A DNA stretch of 64,000 nt from Ceratothoa steindachneri (Eukaryota > Arthropoda > Malacostraca > Isopoda > Cymothoidae): assembly GCA_963969495.1 (NCBI GenBank), contig OZ018324.1, forward strand, positions 159,925,758 to 159,989,757, in the 5' to 3' direction. The notes beneath the pieces were generated by a model, which did no database searches, was not told the DNA's origin, and worked only from the letters and a program-made list of their open reading frames with translations. Made by a program: the position numbers and the translations under genes. Position 1 is the first letter of the stretch. Each line of letters starts with the position of its first letter. Below are positions 1 through 11,362 of the stretch, piece by piece.

Positions 1-1137
1 ATAATGGACCGAGAACTGATCCCTGAGGAACCCCACTGATAACATCCCTCCACTCTGACTTTACACCATTTAGCACTACCCTTTGCTTCCTGTCTTTCAG
101 CCACTCAGCTATCCAATTTGAAACACCCCCACATATCCCAATAATTTTTAATTTATGAACTAGTCTTCTGTGTGGTACCTTATCAAATGCTTTACTAAAA
201 TCTAAGTAAATTATATCTACATTCTCTCCCTTATCTACTTGATCTGTTATAAACTCCAGAAAGTCTAGTAAGTTAGTCAAACATGATCTACCTGATCTAA
301 ACCCATGCTGAGCATCGCTGATTAACCCCTCCCTCTCTAGATGTTGGCAAATCCCTTTTTTAACTATTTTCTCCAAGAATTTTACAGACTACAGGAGTTA
401 GGCTAACCGGTCTAAAGTTATTTGGATCCTCTTTACTACCCTTCTTGAAAATGGGGACTACATTCGCTCTCTTCCAATCATCGGGTATTTCTCCATATTC
501 CAGTGACCTAGTATACAACTTCTCCAGAGCTATTGAGATACTTTCTACCCCTTCTTTAAGTATCCTAGAATGAATATTATCAGGGCCGGAGGCCTTGGTA
601 GTATCTAACTCACCAATAGTCCTTTTATCGTCCTCCAATCCACACAAATGTTAGTAAACACCTCTTTTCCTGACCTATGAGTACTATACATAGGACTATT
701 TAGTTTCTCTTTTGTAAATACTGATGCAAAATGACCATTTAGTACCTCAACTATTTCCTCATCAGTTTCTCTCACAACCCCTTCATATTTGATAGGTCCT
801 ATTTTAACTCTGCCAGACTTGTTATTAATTTTATAGTAACTAAAGAACTTTCTAGGATCTTTGTTGCTATCCAGAGCTAATTTAATTTCTGACACCCTTT
901 TGTTCTTCTTTATAATCTTATTTAACTCATTCCTAGCTATTCTATAATCACTTAAATTTTGAATATTATTTTGTACCTGTAATTTTTTGTATGCCCTTTT
1001 CTTCTCTGAAATTTTTCTAGCTATCTCCTGATTCCACCATAATGGTTTCCTACTTTTGTTCCTAATGGCCTTCATTGGGATACATTGTCCTTTTCCTTGT
1101 TGATGCCATCTGAAAATGAAAGACAAATCTATCACTT
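1..1137 (-). pseudogene. CR1-like LINE ORF2 fragment (linker and 5' half of reverse transcriptase)
   Basis: Minus-strand non-LTR retrotransposon relic running off the left edge of the window. From high to low coordinates it encodes the endonuclease-RT linker (PLWWNQEIARKISEKKRAY, about 1000-1060), then the start of the RT domain (LDTTKASGPDNIHSRILKEG, about 545-610; FRPVSL near 410), then, open from about 370 to 1, the RT core with QHGFRSG, IIYLDFSKAFDKVPH (first catalytic Asp, YLDFSKAF) and GVPQGSVLGPL. The reading frame breaks twice. One break is near 640-650. The other is at about 373, where the sequence has one C more than the homologous LINE at 62.6 kb (ctccaagaat here, ctcaagaat there). 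The YADD box and 3' end lie outside the window. Assignment to the CR1/L2-like group rests on motif similarity to the copies at 41.0 and 61.6 kb. It is a dead copy. Confidence 0.85.
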
Positions 1138-1534
1138 TTTTAAGGTCTTTTGACTGTTATTTCTGAAAAATTAAAAATTATTTAGCGACAAATTTAAGAT
1201 TTTAAATTAAAACTTTAAAATAACATAACATAAAATCAAACCACAATGCACAACTATAAAAATTCAAACAATAAGACTTAAAAAGAGTGAGCATTACATC
1301 TGTAGGGGCTGCATGAAATCTTCTTAAATAGAGTTAAACTCGTTAAAAAACTTACTTTTAATATAAAATAATTCATTAAAATAAAAATAAATAAATAAAT
1401 GAAAAATATAATAGTAACCCCTAAAAAATTGAGAAAATGGCAACTAAACAGTTCATGGGGACAATTAAGCCCCTTACAAATAAACTAAAATATCCTAAAG
1501 TCTAAACTAATCTTATATTTATATATTTAACTTT

Positions 1535-1666
1535 TGTTGAATTTTAATCACAAAAGTATACACAGAAACGTAAATATTATATCATTTGAACAGCTCTAAT
1601 TGTTGAATTTTAATCACAAAAGTATATACAGAAACGTAAATATTATATCACTTGAACAGCTATACT
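1535..1666. repeat. 66-bp tandem duplication
   Basis: Two adjacent copies of a 66-bp unit beginning TGTTGAATTTTAATCACAAA start at 1535 and 1601. They differ at only a few positions, so the duplication is recent compared with its surroundings. No coding potential. Confidence 0.9.
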
Positions 1667-1947
1667 AATTCATCAACTACTCTGTAAAAGGCATGTTCAA
1701 AACATGGCAAAATGCCACTTAATTAGGAGAAATGTTGCCAGATTTTACCGAAAAATAGAAGAAAGGCTCCTCGATGCATTCATTTTCTCCAACCTCATAT
1801 TCGTTTCCCTCACTGAGCAGATCCACATCCATAGCACATCCATTACCCCCGCAATTTTTCTAAATTACCCCATTTGGGGTAATTTACCCCTGTTCCCCGA
1901 CCACTGATCTAGGGGATCTTAGTCTTACAGATTTCTGCTTTTTTTTT

Positions 1948-2090
1948 GGGGGGGGGAGGGGGGGGGGTTAGGTAAGATTTGGTTAGGTTACGTCAGATTA
2001 GGGGAGGGGTTAGTTTATGTTAGCAGAGTTAAGTTAGGTTAGATTAGGGTGGTTAAGTTAGGCTAAATTAAGGGGGTTACGTAACCTAGC
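1948..2090. repeat. G-run followed by degenerate TTAGG-like repeats
   Basis: A poly-G tract (1948-1968, interrupted by one A) is preceded by a T-run. It leads into about 120 bp with many GTTAGG, TTAGGTT and ATTAGG words at irregular spacing. TTAGG is the usual arthropod telomeric repeat. Here the words are scattered, so this is at most a decayed interstitial tract. Confidence 0.45.
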
Positions 2091-3619
2091 CTAGCATTGA
2101 AGCGACGGTCATAAAATAAGTTGACAAAATTACGAAAGCTCTTTGAAAATATCATAAAATGGGCATTGGGTTAAATGAAATTACCTTACTAAAGAAGAGT
2201 CAAAGAGAATGCAACCCTCTTTTATTTTCGGATTTCACATTGAACCACGAGTTCATAAAGAGGTAGCAAATGATGTAAACCAGTAATAAAATCCTCAAAA
2301 ATTTTCTCTCTTTTCACGTATCAAAGAAATTCTTTGAAAATTCCACAAGAAAATGAGAGAACAAACACTATCACTCTTACCATTTATTTCAAATGGTTCC
2401 GGCGCCTATTACCCAGATTTTGCTCGTCCTAATTAGAGCCATAGTGAAGTATCTTAATTTGAGAAGCTTCCGTAAGTAACTAAAGACATAAAAGGCCATA
2501 ATAAAGTGTCTTATCTCCCGACTAGGAAACAAAGCTTTTAAGGCAAACCGAATCTAACGTGATTTATAGCAGTGTCACTCCTCCAAGAGGTTCTACACTC
2601 AATCCGCATTTCTTGTCTCCCTTTATAAGAAAGAAGTAATTACTGAGGATATCTTTTATTTAATATCTGCTCTCTGCTTTTAGGAGTAGACTAATATGCA
2701 GAAGCATTTAGTTTAATGGTTATTTGAATAATGAAATACGTTCACTCTTAAGTGGGAGTGACGGCAAGTGTCTGGAAGTACAAACGGGCCTTAGATATCT
2801 AATGAGTAGCGAGTTGTTTCATTATAGAGAGGGTGTAGTAGCAGAGTTGCTCGTTTGTGTCATTGGTTAAGATTAGTGCTGGCGGAGAAAGAAAATTTTT
2901 CAGGAGATAACTTCCTCCGTTAAGTGAACTAATGTTTCTGGCGTAATAAGAAATCTTTTTTAGTAGAAATTAAACATATTTTTACAAAAAAAGAATAAAA
3001 AGCTACATAGCTTTTATTTTTATATATTGATTGTAATTTCGTTGGAATTTTAGTATTATTATTTGAGAACTTGTTCTTGAAGATGTAACCTAAACCTTAT
3101 TTTCTCTTCAGACTTGATAGATATGATGTTTTGTGATCCGTAACTTTTTTCTATTATTTTTTTTTCTATTTCCACATTTTTTTCCATTGTCTGGACCCTT
3201 TTTTCTGTTTCCATTAAGTGAAAATTTGCACTTTACTTACACCAATTCTTGTCTTTCCTCTCCATCGAAATGGAGGTCGTGAAATTTCCTCTACAGGCGG
3301 TCACTAATTACTCCTATATGGTTGTAGTAATAATACTTAACATCCAATACAAACAGCACGAGTTGATAGTATCAGTTAAAGTTCATCATACACAGGTGTG
3401 GTAAGTGATACACGTAACATAGGGTAACCACCAGCACAATGCTTCGATCATGCCCTGGGGACGCTCCATAACTCCATCCAGAAAGTGATTTTACCAAAGA
3501 GACCAATCTTCAGGATGCAGGAATTCGCTATCGAAGGGTTTACAACATAATGTGGTTGGCATGCTTCCACGCAACTAAAAACTACATACCTTTCCCACCT
3601 AGTCTATGCACTATTGAGC

Positions 3620-4735
3620 ATAAGGTCACACATCATTTTTTCCACCTGCCCATCATAGAGATGGGGTGCTAGGTGCTGCATCTCTTCATGCAGTCATGGT
3701 TCATCCGTGGAGAGAAAGCCCTAATCACGCCCCTTCCCTGCACACCTATCATACACAATATTATCCACTTCCTTTTCCATCAGCTCTTTCTTTCTCAAAC
3801 ATTTATTCACATCATCATCATACATTTTGCGCTGTCCTTCAACTACTCACACTAAGACACTCATGATCGTATATACATTTTACAAATCTTTTTCCATCCA
3901 TTCTGCTTATATACATATACCACCTCAGATCACTTTCAGTCACAACCTCATTCACGCCATAAACTTCTCTTACCCAGTTGTTCCTCAATCTACATTTCAC
4001 ACACTAAGTAACACTCTCATGGTTTCTGTTTTATTCTCCTTTCATACTAGAGTCTCAAGACTATACACTAACTTTGGCAGCAGCTTTCTCCCATACAACT
4101 TCCTGTCATATTCCACGCTTAAGCTCTGAGCATTCACTAATGTTCTCATCGACCCAGTCTTTCATACCATTTGAAACATTGTGGTCGCAATCCACTTCAT
4201 CTGTAGCACTATCATTTACAATGCATCTTACCTATTTAAGACATCTTGACACTTGTTCAAGGCTAACAATATGGACTCGGATATCACTCTCACCTACAAA
4301 ATACCATTACCTTTGTCTCTTCTGCATTCATGTATATTCCCATCCTCTCACGCACCTGTCAAAAGTTTATATCAACATTTCACAACCCTCTTCTCTTTTA
4401 GCCACTAACGCTAGATCATCAGCATAACCCAATATAAATAGAGGCACTTCCTCACCATTTCTCATCAATCTCATACGCCTTTCCCTCATTCCCATACGTG
4501 GAAGTTATTAAACAGCTATAGCGACATCAGACAACCTTGTTTTACAGCTCCAAATCTGTTAAGCCCCTCACTCCAGCTATCCTTTACCCTAACGCACTTT
4601 TTGCATTCTATATGAATACTCTTCATTCCATTGAATAGTTTAGAATACACCAACATAACAAGGGCCAATGAGAGAGCTATAAAATTGACTATTTCAACCT
4701 TCACTTTTCACCTCGCCCTACATTGGTTTTTTCAC
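3620..4735 (-). pseudogene. LINE reverse transcriptase relic (RT core to C-terminus)
   Basis: Minus-strand reverse transcriptase relic. The 4516-4704 segment encodes a conserved stretch ending FGAVKQGCLMSL, equivalent to the 'G(V/L)RQGCVLSP' block of LINE RTs. About 90 codons further on, in another frame, ILGYADDLALVA supplies the catalytic YADD box at 4415-4426. Towards 3.9 kb the sequence reads LRNNWVREVYGVN and ESDLRWYMYISRM, matching the 'RLRWYGHVxRM' C-terminal block of this LINE group. Frame changes and stops between blocks make it non-functional. The apparent plus-strand open frames at 3666-4427 are shadows of this gene. The clade (RTE-like or another type) is not certain. Confidence 0.75.
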
Positions 4736-5137
4736 TCGCTTGCATGATCATGCTGTATGTTACAATCGTCATTTAAACTGCAGTCTAGGCCGCTGAGATA
4801 TGTGGTTACTATTACAATAGTTATGCACCTTCACATTGCATTGGGCAGTGTGAAAGGTGACATCATTGCTACGGTAACCACATAGAAGGAGTTGCTCGAG
4901 TATTCTATTCATTTCTTATTTCATTTTACATTCAATTATGGCACCTCATGTTCTTTCTAAGTGTTCATTGACGCTTTCGTCGGATGGTTGTAGAAACAAT
5001 TAAGTTCAAAACACTACGACTAAGTTAGAGGTTGAATGTTATTTGATGGTGACATGTACATGATATGATGTTATGAGGATTTTCGATTGTTTTACTTATT
5101 TCAGGTCTCTGCTGAGCGTGAAGCAAAATAATCTAAA
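4736..5137. other. Gene-free spacer
   Basis: Mixed-composition sequence between the LINE relic and the minisatellite. I see no coding region or repeat in it. Confidence 0.5.
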
Positions 5138-5447
5138 TTGAATAAAGTGGCATTTTTTAAATTGAAGAAAGTGGAATTTTTAAATTAAAGAAAGTGGCAT
5201 TTATAAATTGGCATTTTTAAATTGAAGAAAGTGGCATTTTTTATATTAAAGAAAGTGGAATTTTAAAATTAAAGAAAGTGGCATTTATAATCAAAGAAAA
5301 TGGCATTTATAAATTTTTAAAAAATGGCATTTTTATATTGAAGAAAGTGGTATTTTTAAATTGAAGAAAATGGCATTTCTAAATTGAAGAAAGTGAATTT
5401 TTCAAATTGAAGAAGGTGGATTTTTGAAATTGAAGAAAGTGTCATTT
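5138..5447. repeat. Minisatellite, about 24-bp unit
   Basis: About a dozen imperfect copies of a unit close to AAATTGAAGAAAGTGGCATT plus a short T-run. Copies vary by single substitutions and small length changes (for example GGCATTT versus GGAATTT). Confidence 0.85.
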
Positions 5448-6344
5448 TTATGGAAAACCCAAGTGATTTGAAGGATGTTTGTTGCCAATTAGTTAGGTCT
5501 ACAAATTTCTCTTCAAGCTACGGCGCAATCTTTAAGTTTCTAAGACATAATTTAGTATACTGTGATAAAATTGTGCATATGAACAACTTATTTCGTGGGA
5601 TTTCTTTTTCAATATTAATTGGACTTTAGAATAAGCCTAAAAATGTAGTTATAGTAGTTTTACTCTTTTTCTAATATATTTTTACCGTCTTCTTTGATCT
5701 CCTTTGTTCGGTCTCATTTCACACGCATTATAATTCTATTTGCCGCTAGATATGGTTGTAACTTTGAGTTCTGGATCTAAACTGATGCCTAATTGGCCAT
5801 CCAATATGATATAAGTGGAAAATTTGCATAACACTACTCTTCCAGAACCACGGGTTGAAAATCGCTGAATAAATTAAAACATTGCGACTGAGTAAATAAC
5901 CTGCATTCATATGCAATACAATCAGACCGCTTTAGAACAAAATCAAATTTCCAAGACACCAGTTTTAGACATTTCTTCATTAACAAGAGAATATTGATAA
6001 AAATTATATTTTTATGCTTATTTTACGATGCTGTTATGATACGTATCAGCTGTGTAATCGCGACATTCTAGCGCAAAAGATATTGTCTTGTTTTAGATGA
6101 CACACTTCCATTTCACATATTCGTCCAAGTCTGGCATTTAACCAAACTTTTTTATAATTCATCATATTATTCTATATTATGCATGATAATAATATGTATT
6201 TTGTGCATGTTTGGATATTTTGTTAAGAGATTTAAATTATTTAATATCTTACTAAATGGTAAGTTTTCTAAAATCCGAATTTAACCAGAATTTCCTGTGT
6301 CAACTAAAATTTATTACTATTCTGTATTTAATGTTGTTATAAAT
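5448..6344. other. Gene-free AT-rich spacer
   Basis: No open frame or motif that I can support. There are small local palindromes near 6160-6200 (AT-rich) but no recognised element. Confidence 0.5.
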
Positions 6345-6905
6345 GAGTAATGTGGATAAAGCTAAAGAGCTCACAGAAGCAGATAAATCGCAATTCCAAC
6401 TTCTCCAAAGTCAAGGGCTATAACAAGTAGAAAATGCTAAAAAAATGTGAAAGATGGATGTGGTTTTATGATGGTATTTGACGTCATATCTTCATCAGGG
6501 ACAAAGTAGATGTTTTTGTGCCTGGGAAGAATGAACTACACAAATTAAACATCTATGTTGTCGCGTGTTTTTTGAGCCATCTATCCAGAAATTACATCCC
6601 ATAACTCCAAGAAATGAACTTATATTCCAGGAAGACAGTCCCTAATGTCATACAACAAACCACGCTAAATATTAGTTTGGAACAATGCAAATCATACCAA
6701 TGAAATGGCCCCCACCGAGACCATACTTAAATCCAATAGAAAACTCTTGTGTAGTGTTTAGAAATGCAATAAGAAGTACCAAGGTACAAATAAAACAGAA
6801 CTGTATCAAAAATTAAGCTGAGTGGGGAAAGATAGCGTCAGAAATTTGTGACAATTTGGTGAAATCCAAACCACGATGAATTATCGCCGTAAAGCTAACT
6901 ATTAA
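6345..6905 (+). pseudogene. Tc1-like transposase relic, internally deleted
   Basis: Plus-strand relic of a Tc1/mariner transposase. The start reads MSNVDKAKELTEADKSQFQ, resembling the N-terminal helix-turn-helix segment. Most of the middle is gone, and the C-terminal catalytic part resumes at about 6630: IFQEDSP.CHTTNHA (second catalytic Asp replaced, QDNAPCHT in active relatives), then MKWPPPRPYLNPIEN (third acidic block, expected SPDLNPIEN, with D changed to Y) and the tail EWGKIASEICDNLVKS. Several stops interrupt the frame. The first Asp block was not found. Family assignment is secure from the LNPIEN block; activity is excluded. Confidence 0.75.
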
Positions 6906-7007
6906 AATAATTAAATATAATATATATGTATGCACTGAATTAATTTACCCAAATGACTAATTATATTATATGAATGATTCTATAGGGTGCTTTATACCTT
7001 TGGACAA

Positions 7008-7009
<2 letters not shown>

Positions 7010-7066
<57 letters not shown>
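7010..7066. repeat. (TA)n microsatellite
   Basis: An uninterrupted TA array of about 57 bp. It abuts the 3' end of a minus-strand tRNA-headed SINE (7067-7317) and is best read as the expanded tail of that SINE. Confidence 0.95.
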
Positions 7067-7070
<4 letters not shown>

Positions 7071-7317
7071 AAGAGGAATAAGAATTGAACGCGAATGAGC
7101 AAATGAGACAAGAAACCGGAGTTTTTTAAAGGCAAGAGAGAGGGACATTAGAAGAATCCAGAATCAAAGGGAGCAGAGGGCGGCACAGTGAAGGCGATCC
7201 TTTGCCGAGAAGACAGAAATAACGCCAGGGGAAAAAAGTTTTAAAAATTCATGGCCGGGACTCGAACCCGGGTCTGCTGATTGCCAGTCAGAAGCTTGAC
7301 CGCTAAGCTACCAGGCA
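7067..7317 (-). mobile_element. tRNA-derived SINE with (TA)n tail
   Basis: Reading the minus strand from 7317, a tRNA-like head with internal polymerase III boxes is followed by a pyrimidine-rich body, which ends directly in the (TA)n array at 7010-7066. The last 125 bp of the body recur at 7587-7715 without the head, showing that the unit is a dispersed repeat. The structure (tRNA head, unrelated body, simple-repeat tail) is that of a SINE. The family name is unknown to me. Confidence 0.6.
7248..7317 (-). tRNA. tRNA-like SINE head, possible anticodon GGC
   Basis: On the minus strand a cloverleaf can be drawn. The D-arm contains the A-box-like TAGCTTAGCGG. A 7-nt anticodon loop CTGGCAA (anticodon GGC, alanine) sits on a stem with four of five pairs. 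A perfect T-arm is formed by CCGGG TTCGAGT CCCGG, which includes the B-box. The acceptor stem pairs at only about five of seven positions. With the SINE body downstream, this is more likely a polymerase III promoter of a SINE than a working tRNA gene. Confidence 0.45.
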
Positions 7318-7586
7318 CATTAACTATATTTCGCCCAAAACGTTCCCGATCAAACCCAGTATCTTCCTAAGCTAGGAACCTCCAAGGAATTTTTATACCA
7401 AATGCTCTCACCCGCTCACCATTTAAAGGCTCACTGTCCATGTCACATACAAAGAGAGCAACTACACGATCTGCGGGTGATAATACAACCCCCACAGGGC
7501 AAGGCCATTTTTATTTTCTGTCTTTCAAATAAATTTGAAGACAGAAAGAAAGATGCAGAAACCTGGTGTAGCTGACTATAAATACA

Positions 7587-7715
7587 TATAGTACAATAGG
7601 AAGAAGAATTGGACTCGAATGAGCAAATGAGGCAAGAAACCGGAGGGTGTTTTTTTAAAGGCAAGAGAAAGGGACATTAGAAGAATGCTGAATCAAAGGG
7701 AGCAGAGGGCGGTGG
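7587..7715 (-). repeat. Second, 5'-truncated copy of the SINE body
   Basis: Near-copy of 7067-7190 in the same orientation, with shared stretches such as AGCAAATGAG and AAGGCAAGAG. It lacks the tRNA head and has only ATACATATAG where the other copy has the long (TA)n. This suggests that the tail length is set after insertion. Confidence 0.8.
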
Positions 7716-10700
7716 TTATCTAGGAGTAGGAGCTGGAAATTATGGATCAGTCCTTTTATTTTCATGGCTGAATACCATTCTTTCCTTTTTTTATTCCCAT
7801 TGTGGTGATCACACTTTAAATCTTTTGTAATTGGCAGAGAAGAATTTCCTTTAGCTAATTCATACACGATATAATTCTTGTCTTCTTAGGAACTTCCATT
7901 TTTCTGGCCATTTTATCATGAAATCCTTCTTGCAAAAGATAACTGAACGGTCGTTGTCATAGAATTTCAGAAAATCGACTAGAAACAAACGAATACTTGA
8001 GATAAATGTTGGAAGTATTTATCACATTGAGCTTATTACACTAATGAATGTAGCTGAAAAAAACTGTCCTAAGCCTTTCCTGGAATAAGATGAGACGCTA
8101 AAAGATATTCCTACGAATACTTTACGCGAACATATATATATTCGTTACAATAATATTCTTGTTAACCCCTCTGAAATTTATCTCCGAGTTAAACTCCTTT
8201 CTTATTTTACTCCTTTGAACTCTTATCACTTATTCAATACTAATCCTCGGTAAGGGAGGGGAAAGTTTAGCAATTCTTCTTGAATTTCCTTCATTTTTAT
8301 TATGTTCTGACAACAATGGTACCACTGGCACTATATATTATGCCAGTAGGACCTATTTGTCCTCGCTGGGATTCACCTGCGAAACCAATGAGAGCATTCA
8401 TTGACTGATCGGTGGCAATTTGCAGGATGTTGAATGTATACTCTTAACTCTGGCGAAATACAAGGAAGCAGATTGGATTTAGTTAATAAAGTTAGCGACA
8501 TTAAATGAATATGCCAAATAATATGATAACACGTAAAAGATCGAATTATTCCCTAAGGAATACTAATTAACTATTATTGCACTGACTATTTCTTTACTTT
8601 AGCCAGAGTGAAAACACGGTAATTTAGCAGGAATTGATGATTATGATTTGCACCGTAAGTTAAAGTTAGTGATAATCTCAAAGTGAATTAAATGATCTTT
8701 GATTTCGTTAACGTTTTTCGAGAAACGCGTTTAGATGGAGAAAGTAACTTGCGATGGCTTCGATATGGAGTCACTTGTCGACCCAGATAGAATAGGGATT
8801 AGTGGCGATTTTGGGTCTTGAAATACGGCGATGATGTGAGGGGAGAGTGGCGCAATTAGATGAATAGAGAAGTCTAAGATTGAGACAAGCCTTACTTCCG
8901 TCTTCTCAACTTGTAGATAATGGGTTAAACTCTGACTTGGCACAACCTGACTGGTGATCTGATGTCTCTGCCTCTCCACAAGCTGTTTTATGGCGTGTCC
9001 CTTACTTGGAGAAGAATTGCTTTTCCATGGAACATGGAAAAAATATTATCTAGCATTCAAAACTTTTGCATTAAAAATCATTTATATTTAATTCTTGTAT
9101 TTATCTTTATCATTTGGTGAATTATTTCAGTTCCTAAAACTGAGCATGTCGGAAAGAGCTGTTCAAGAGAACCTAGTGTTCTCTAGCTTCGACATCTATG
9201 TTTCATCGCACAGTTATTGGCAAGGTGGTTGGTTCTTTTCTCCTAGAAAAGAAGTTCATTCAACGACCCAATTAATAAGTTAAAGGTATTTTTTCTCACC
9301 GTGTACAAGCGTACATGAAAAAATATGTCTTGTGCGCGTATACAAAATACAGCCAGATTAAGAACTCTTCCCCCTCTCCCCAATACTGCCTTCCTTAAGC
9401 TCTCGCCTTCATATGGCAGACATTTTAAATCAATTTTTAATTAAGCTGAGAGGAGATTAAGAAGTCGCTGCTAATTACACCTAGCGAGTGATTAACAGTA
9501 AGAAGATTAATTAAAAACATAAAGTTCAGAAATTCAACTCCCGAGGGTTATCTTACACGCGTTTTAAAAAGAAGAAGAAGCGAGAAATCTTAATTCTCCT
9601 TCGTCAACGAGGGGAACTATTGAAGAGGCCTTCTGCTCCGATCATAAGGGAGAAACGCTTGGGCGAAACTCGGATCATTTCGACCTTATGAATCCTTCAA
9701 CTTTACGGCCTATTAACTAATAAACGCCGTTTTTTTTTCATTTAACGCTAAAGAAAACATTTTCTTTCTGCTCTTCCTTTTCAGGTTTTTTAAAAATTCG
9801 ATATCAACCCTCTCTTTCTTGCTGCGTTTCGCCTATCTACTTTTATTTATGTCATAGGTGAATTTATTTCTGAGACAAATTCTAATTCGAATTTTAGTCC
9901 AACGAATTGAGTAGTTTCGATAAAATTAAGTAGGCTTTTTTTCTTGGCATAATAATTATCTTTGGGAAAATTTGTTTCATTGTAAAAATCAGATCTATCA
10001 CATTGAATAAAAATAGATAATATTTAAAGACAGAAGATTTAAAAGGAGTTAGAAAATTAATTGCACCGAGGCATAGATTGTTGTTCTTTAATTATAATAG
10101 AGGAAAAAGCCAATAAAGGTATCATCCTCAGAGTGAGATCTTCTTGGGGAAAATAAATTTCGATAAAAACTAAAATGTATGTGAAGTTAAGACTACTTTG
10201 TAGTTAGGAGAGCGCGCAACTCTCCCAAATCTTTGCAATCTTAACAATTACCGAGTTGGGGCCGGAAGAGAGTTATTATTTTCTTAAAAGTGATGTGCGA
10301 GAACCACCGAGGGCATCTTGGCGAGAGCTATTAAGCATAAACTTGTAAGAAAAGAGGTAAAATGGAAGCTAGAATACGTGTGATATGTACATATCCCAAG
10401 GGGTATAGAGAGGGGACTACTCGGAAGCTTTTCCTTAAATTCCACCTCTATACTTGTGTAAATAGGGAGTTTCTACACTTTCCAATATCAAGCGCAAAAA
10501 GAGTGAAGCTATTCAATGCTTTGATGAAGAAATGAGTCTATCTCACATACGCCCCTTGGGTGTCAAAATTTGTCCGTTGCCTCTCTTGGATGAGTGGTAG
10601 TGATGGTTTCCATTCAGGTCCAGCTTTATAGTGGCGAATCTAACACACACCTCTCGCAAAGGGCTTGATTCCATTGCTTAGGTCTTCCATCATCGTGTCC

Positions 10701-11066
10701 TGCAGTTGTAAGATGAATTCCGGCGTGTGGATGCAGTCGAGACGCGTGCCGTGTTCTTTTCGGCTGGCCACGGATTCGTAGTCTCAGTTGTACTGCCCAT
10801 GTTATGTCATACAACCTTTACAGTGTTAGCAGAGCATTGTGCATCGGTAAGGATGTCGACATATTAATGCCCGGCGCGAATTATCATGATTGAAGTAACT
10901 CTTTTCCAAAATTCAGACTGCTTCCACTCCTTAATGTCAACTAACTTTTTCTCAACTAAAACTTTACTCTGTATGAAATCCAACACTGTTTCAGTTCACC
11001 GATGCAACAAACTTTTTTCTGAAAAAGAATGAGACATTAAAACTCCTCAAATATATTCTGAGCACA

Positions 11067-11070
<4 letters not shown>
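7716..11070. other. Intergenic stretch without recognised elements
   Basis: About 3.3 kb of AT-rich DNA with a more GC-rich patch at about 10200-10860. Open frames at 8731-8979 (minus), 9095-9283 (plus) and 10626-10814 (minus) are short and carry no motif that I recognise. I see no tandem repeat of note. A host exon cannot be excluded, but nothing supports one. Confidence 0.5.

Positions 11071-11128
<58 letters not shown>
11071..11128. repeat. (TA)n microsatellite
   Basis: 58-bp AT array directly flanking the left arm of the palindrome at 11129-11291. In that arm's orientation (minus strand) it is the 3' tail. Confidence 0.95.
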
Positions 11129-11132
<4 letters not shown>

Positions 11133-11291
11133 ATGGGTAGAGGAAGTAAAAAATTGGAAAACACTATGGAGTTCTTTATTAACGTTTCGCCTATTGGCTT
11201 CGTCAGAACTATTCTGAAGAAGCCAATAGGCAAAACGTTAATAAAGAACTCCATAGTGTTTTCCGGGTTTTACTTCTTCCACCCATTCTCA
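11129..11291. repeat. Long palindrome: inverted dimer of a retroelement 3' end
   Basis: Two arms of about 80 bp (11129-11208 and 11212-11291) are inverted copies separated by three bases, with roughly eight differences by eye. Reading outward from the centre, each arm runs TTCTGA(C/A)GAAGCC, AATAGGC(G/A)AAACG, TTAATAAAGAACTCC, and ends CCCATTCTC followed by (TA)n. Each arm is therefore a short element copy whose 3' end is a (TA)n array, joined head to head. The core resembles the hammerhead motifs that Penelope-like elements carry in their terminal repeats. AATAAAG also occurs near the 3' end of the Penelope-like element at 16.25 kb. Confidence 0.8.
11167..11206 (-). ncRNA. Hammerhead-ribozyme-like motif (left arm)
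   Basis: On the minus strand: CTGACGA (conserved CUGANGA core), then a short hairpin GCC-AATA-GGC (stem II, after one extra A), then GAAAC (conserved GAAA), then GTT-AATAAAG-AAC-TC as a possible minimal stem III and cleavage site. The opposite arm has CTGAAGA and AAAAC, so its GAAA box is mutated (G to A). Penelope-like elements are known to encode such minimal type I hammerheads. Stem I cannot be assessed, because the palindrome centre replaces the natural upstream strand. This is an inference from core motifs only. Confidence 0.45.
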
Positions 11292-11299
11292 CACACACT

Positions 11300-11302
<3 letters not shown>

Positions 11303-11362
<60 letters not shown>
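11303..11362. repeat. (TA)n microsatellite, left of hAT-like element A
   Basis: 60-bp AT array with one G interruption (GTATATAT near 11351). It is the tail of the right palindrome arm and ends exactly where the terminal inverted repeat of element A starts (11363). Confidence 0.95.

Larger units (their letters stand above)
1138..3619. other. AT-rich intergenic DNA without recognisable genes
   Basis: No supported coding region. Contents are a 66-bp tandem duplication (1535-1666), a G-run with degenerate TTAGG-like words (1948-2090), and otherwise unremarkable AT-rich sequence. The small open frame at 1704-1907 has no recognisable motif. Confidence 0.6.

Noticed and set aside
3666..4427. Plus-strand open frames up to 117 codons
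   Set aside because: They are antisense to a minus-strand LINE RT that has the YADD box and matching C-terminal blocks.
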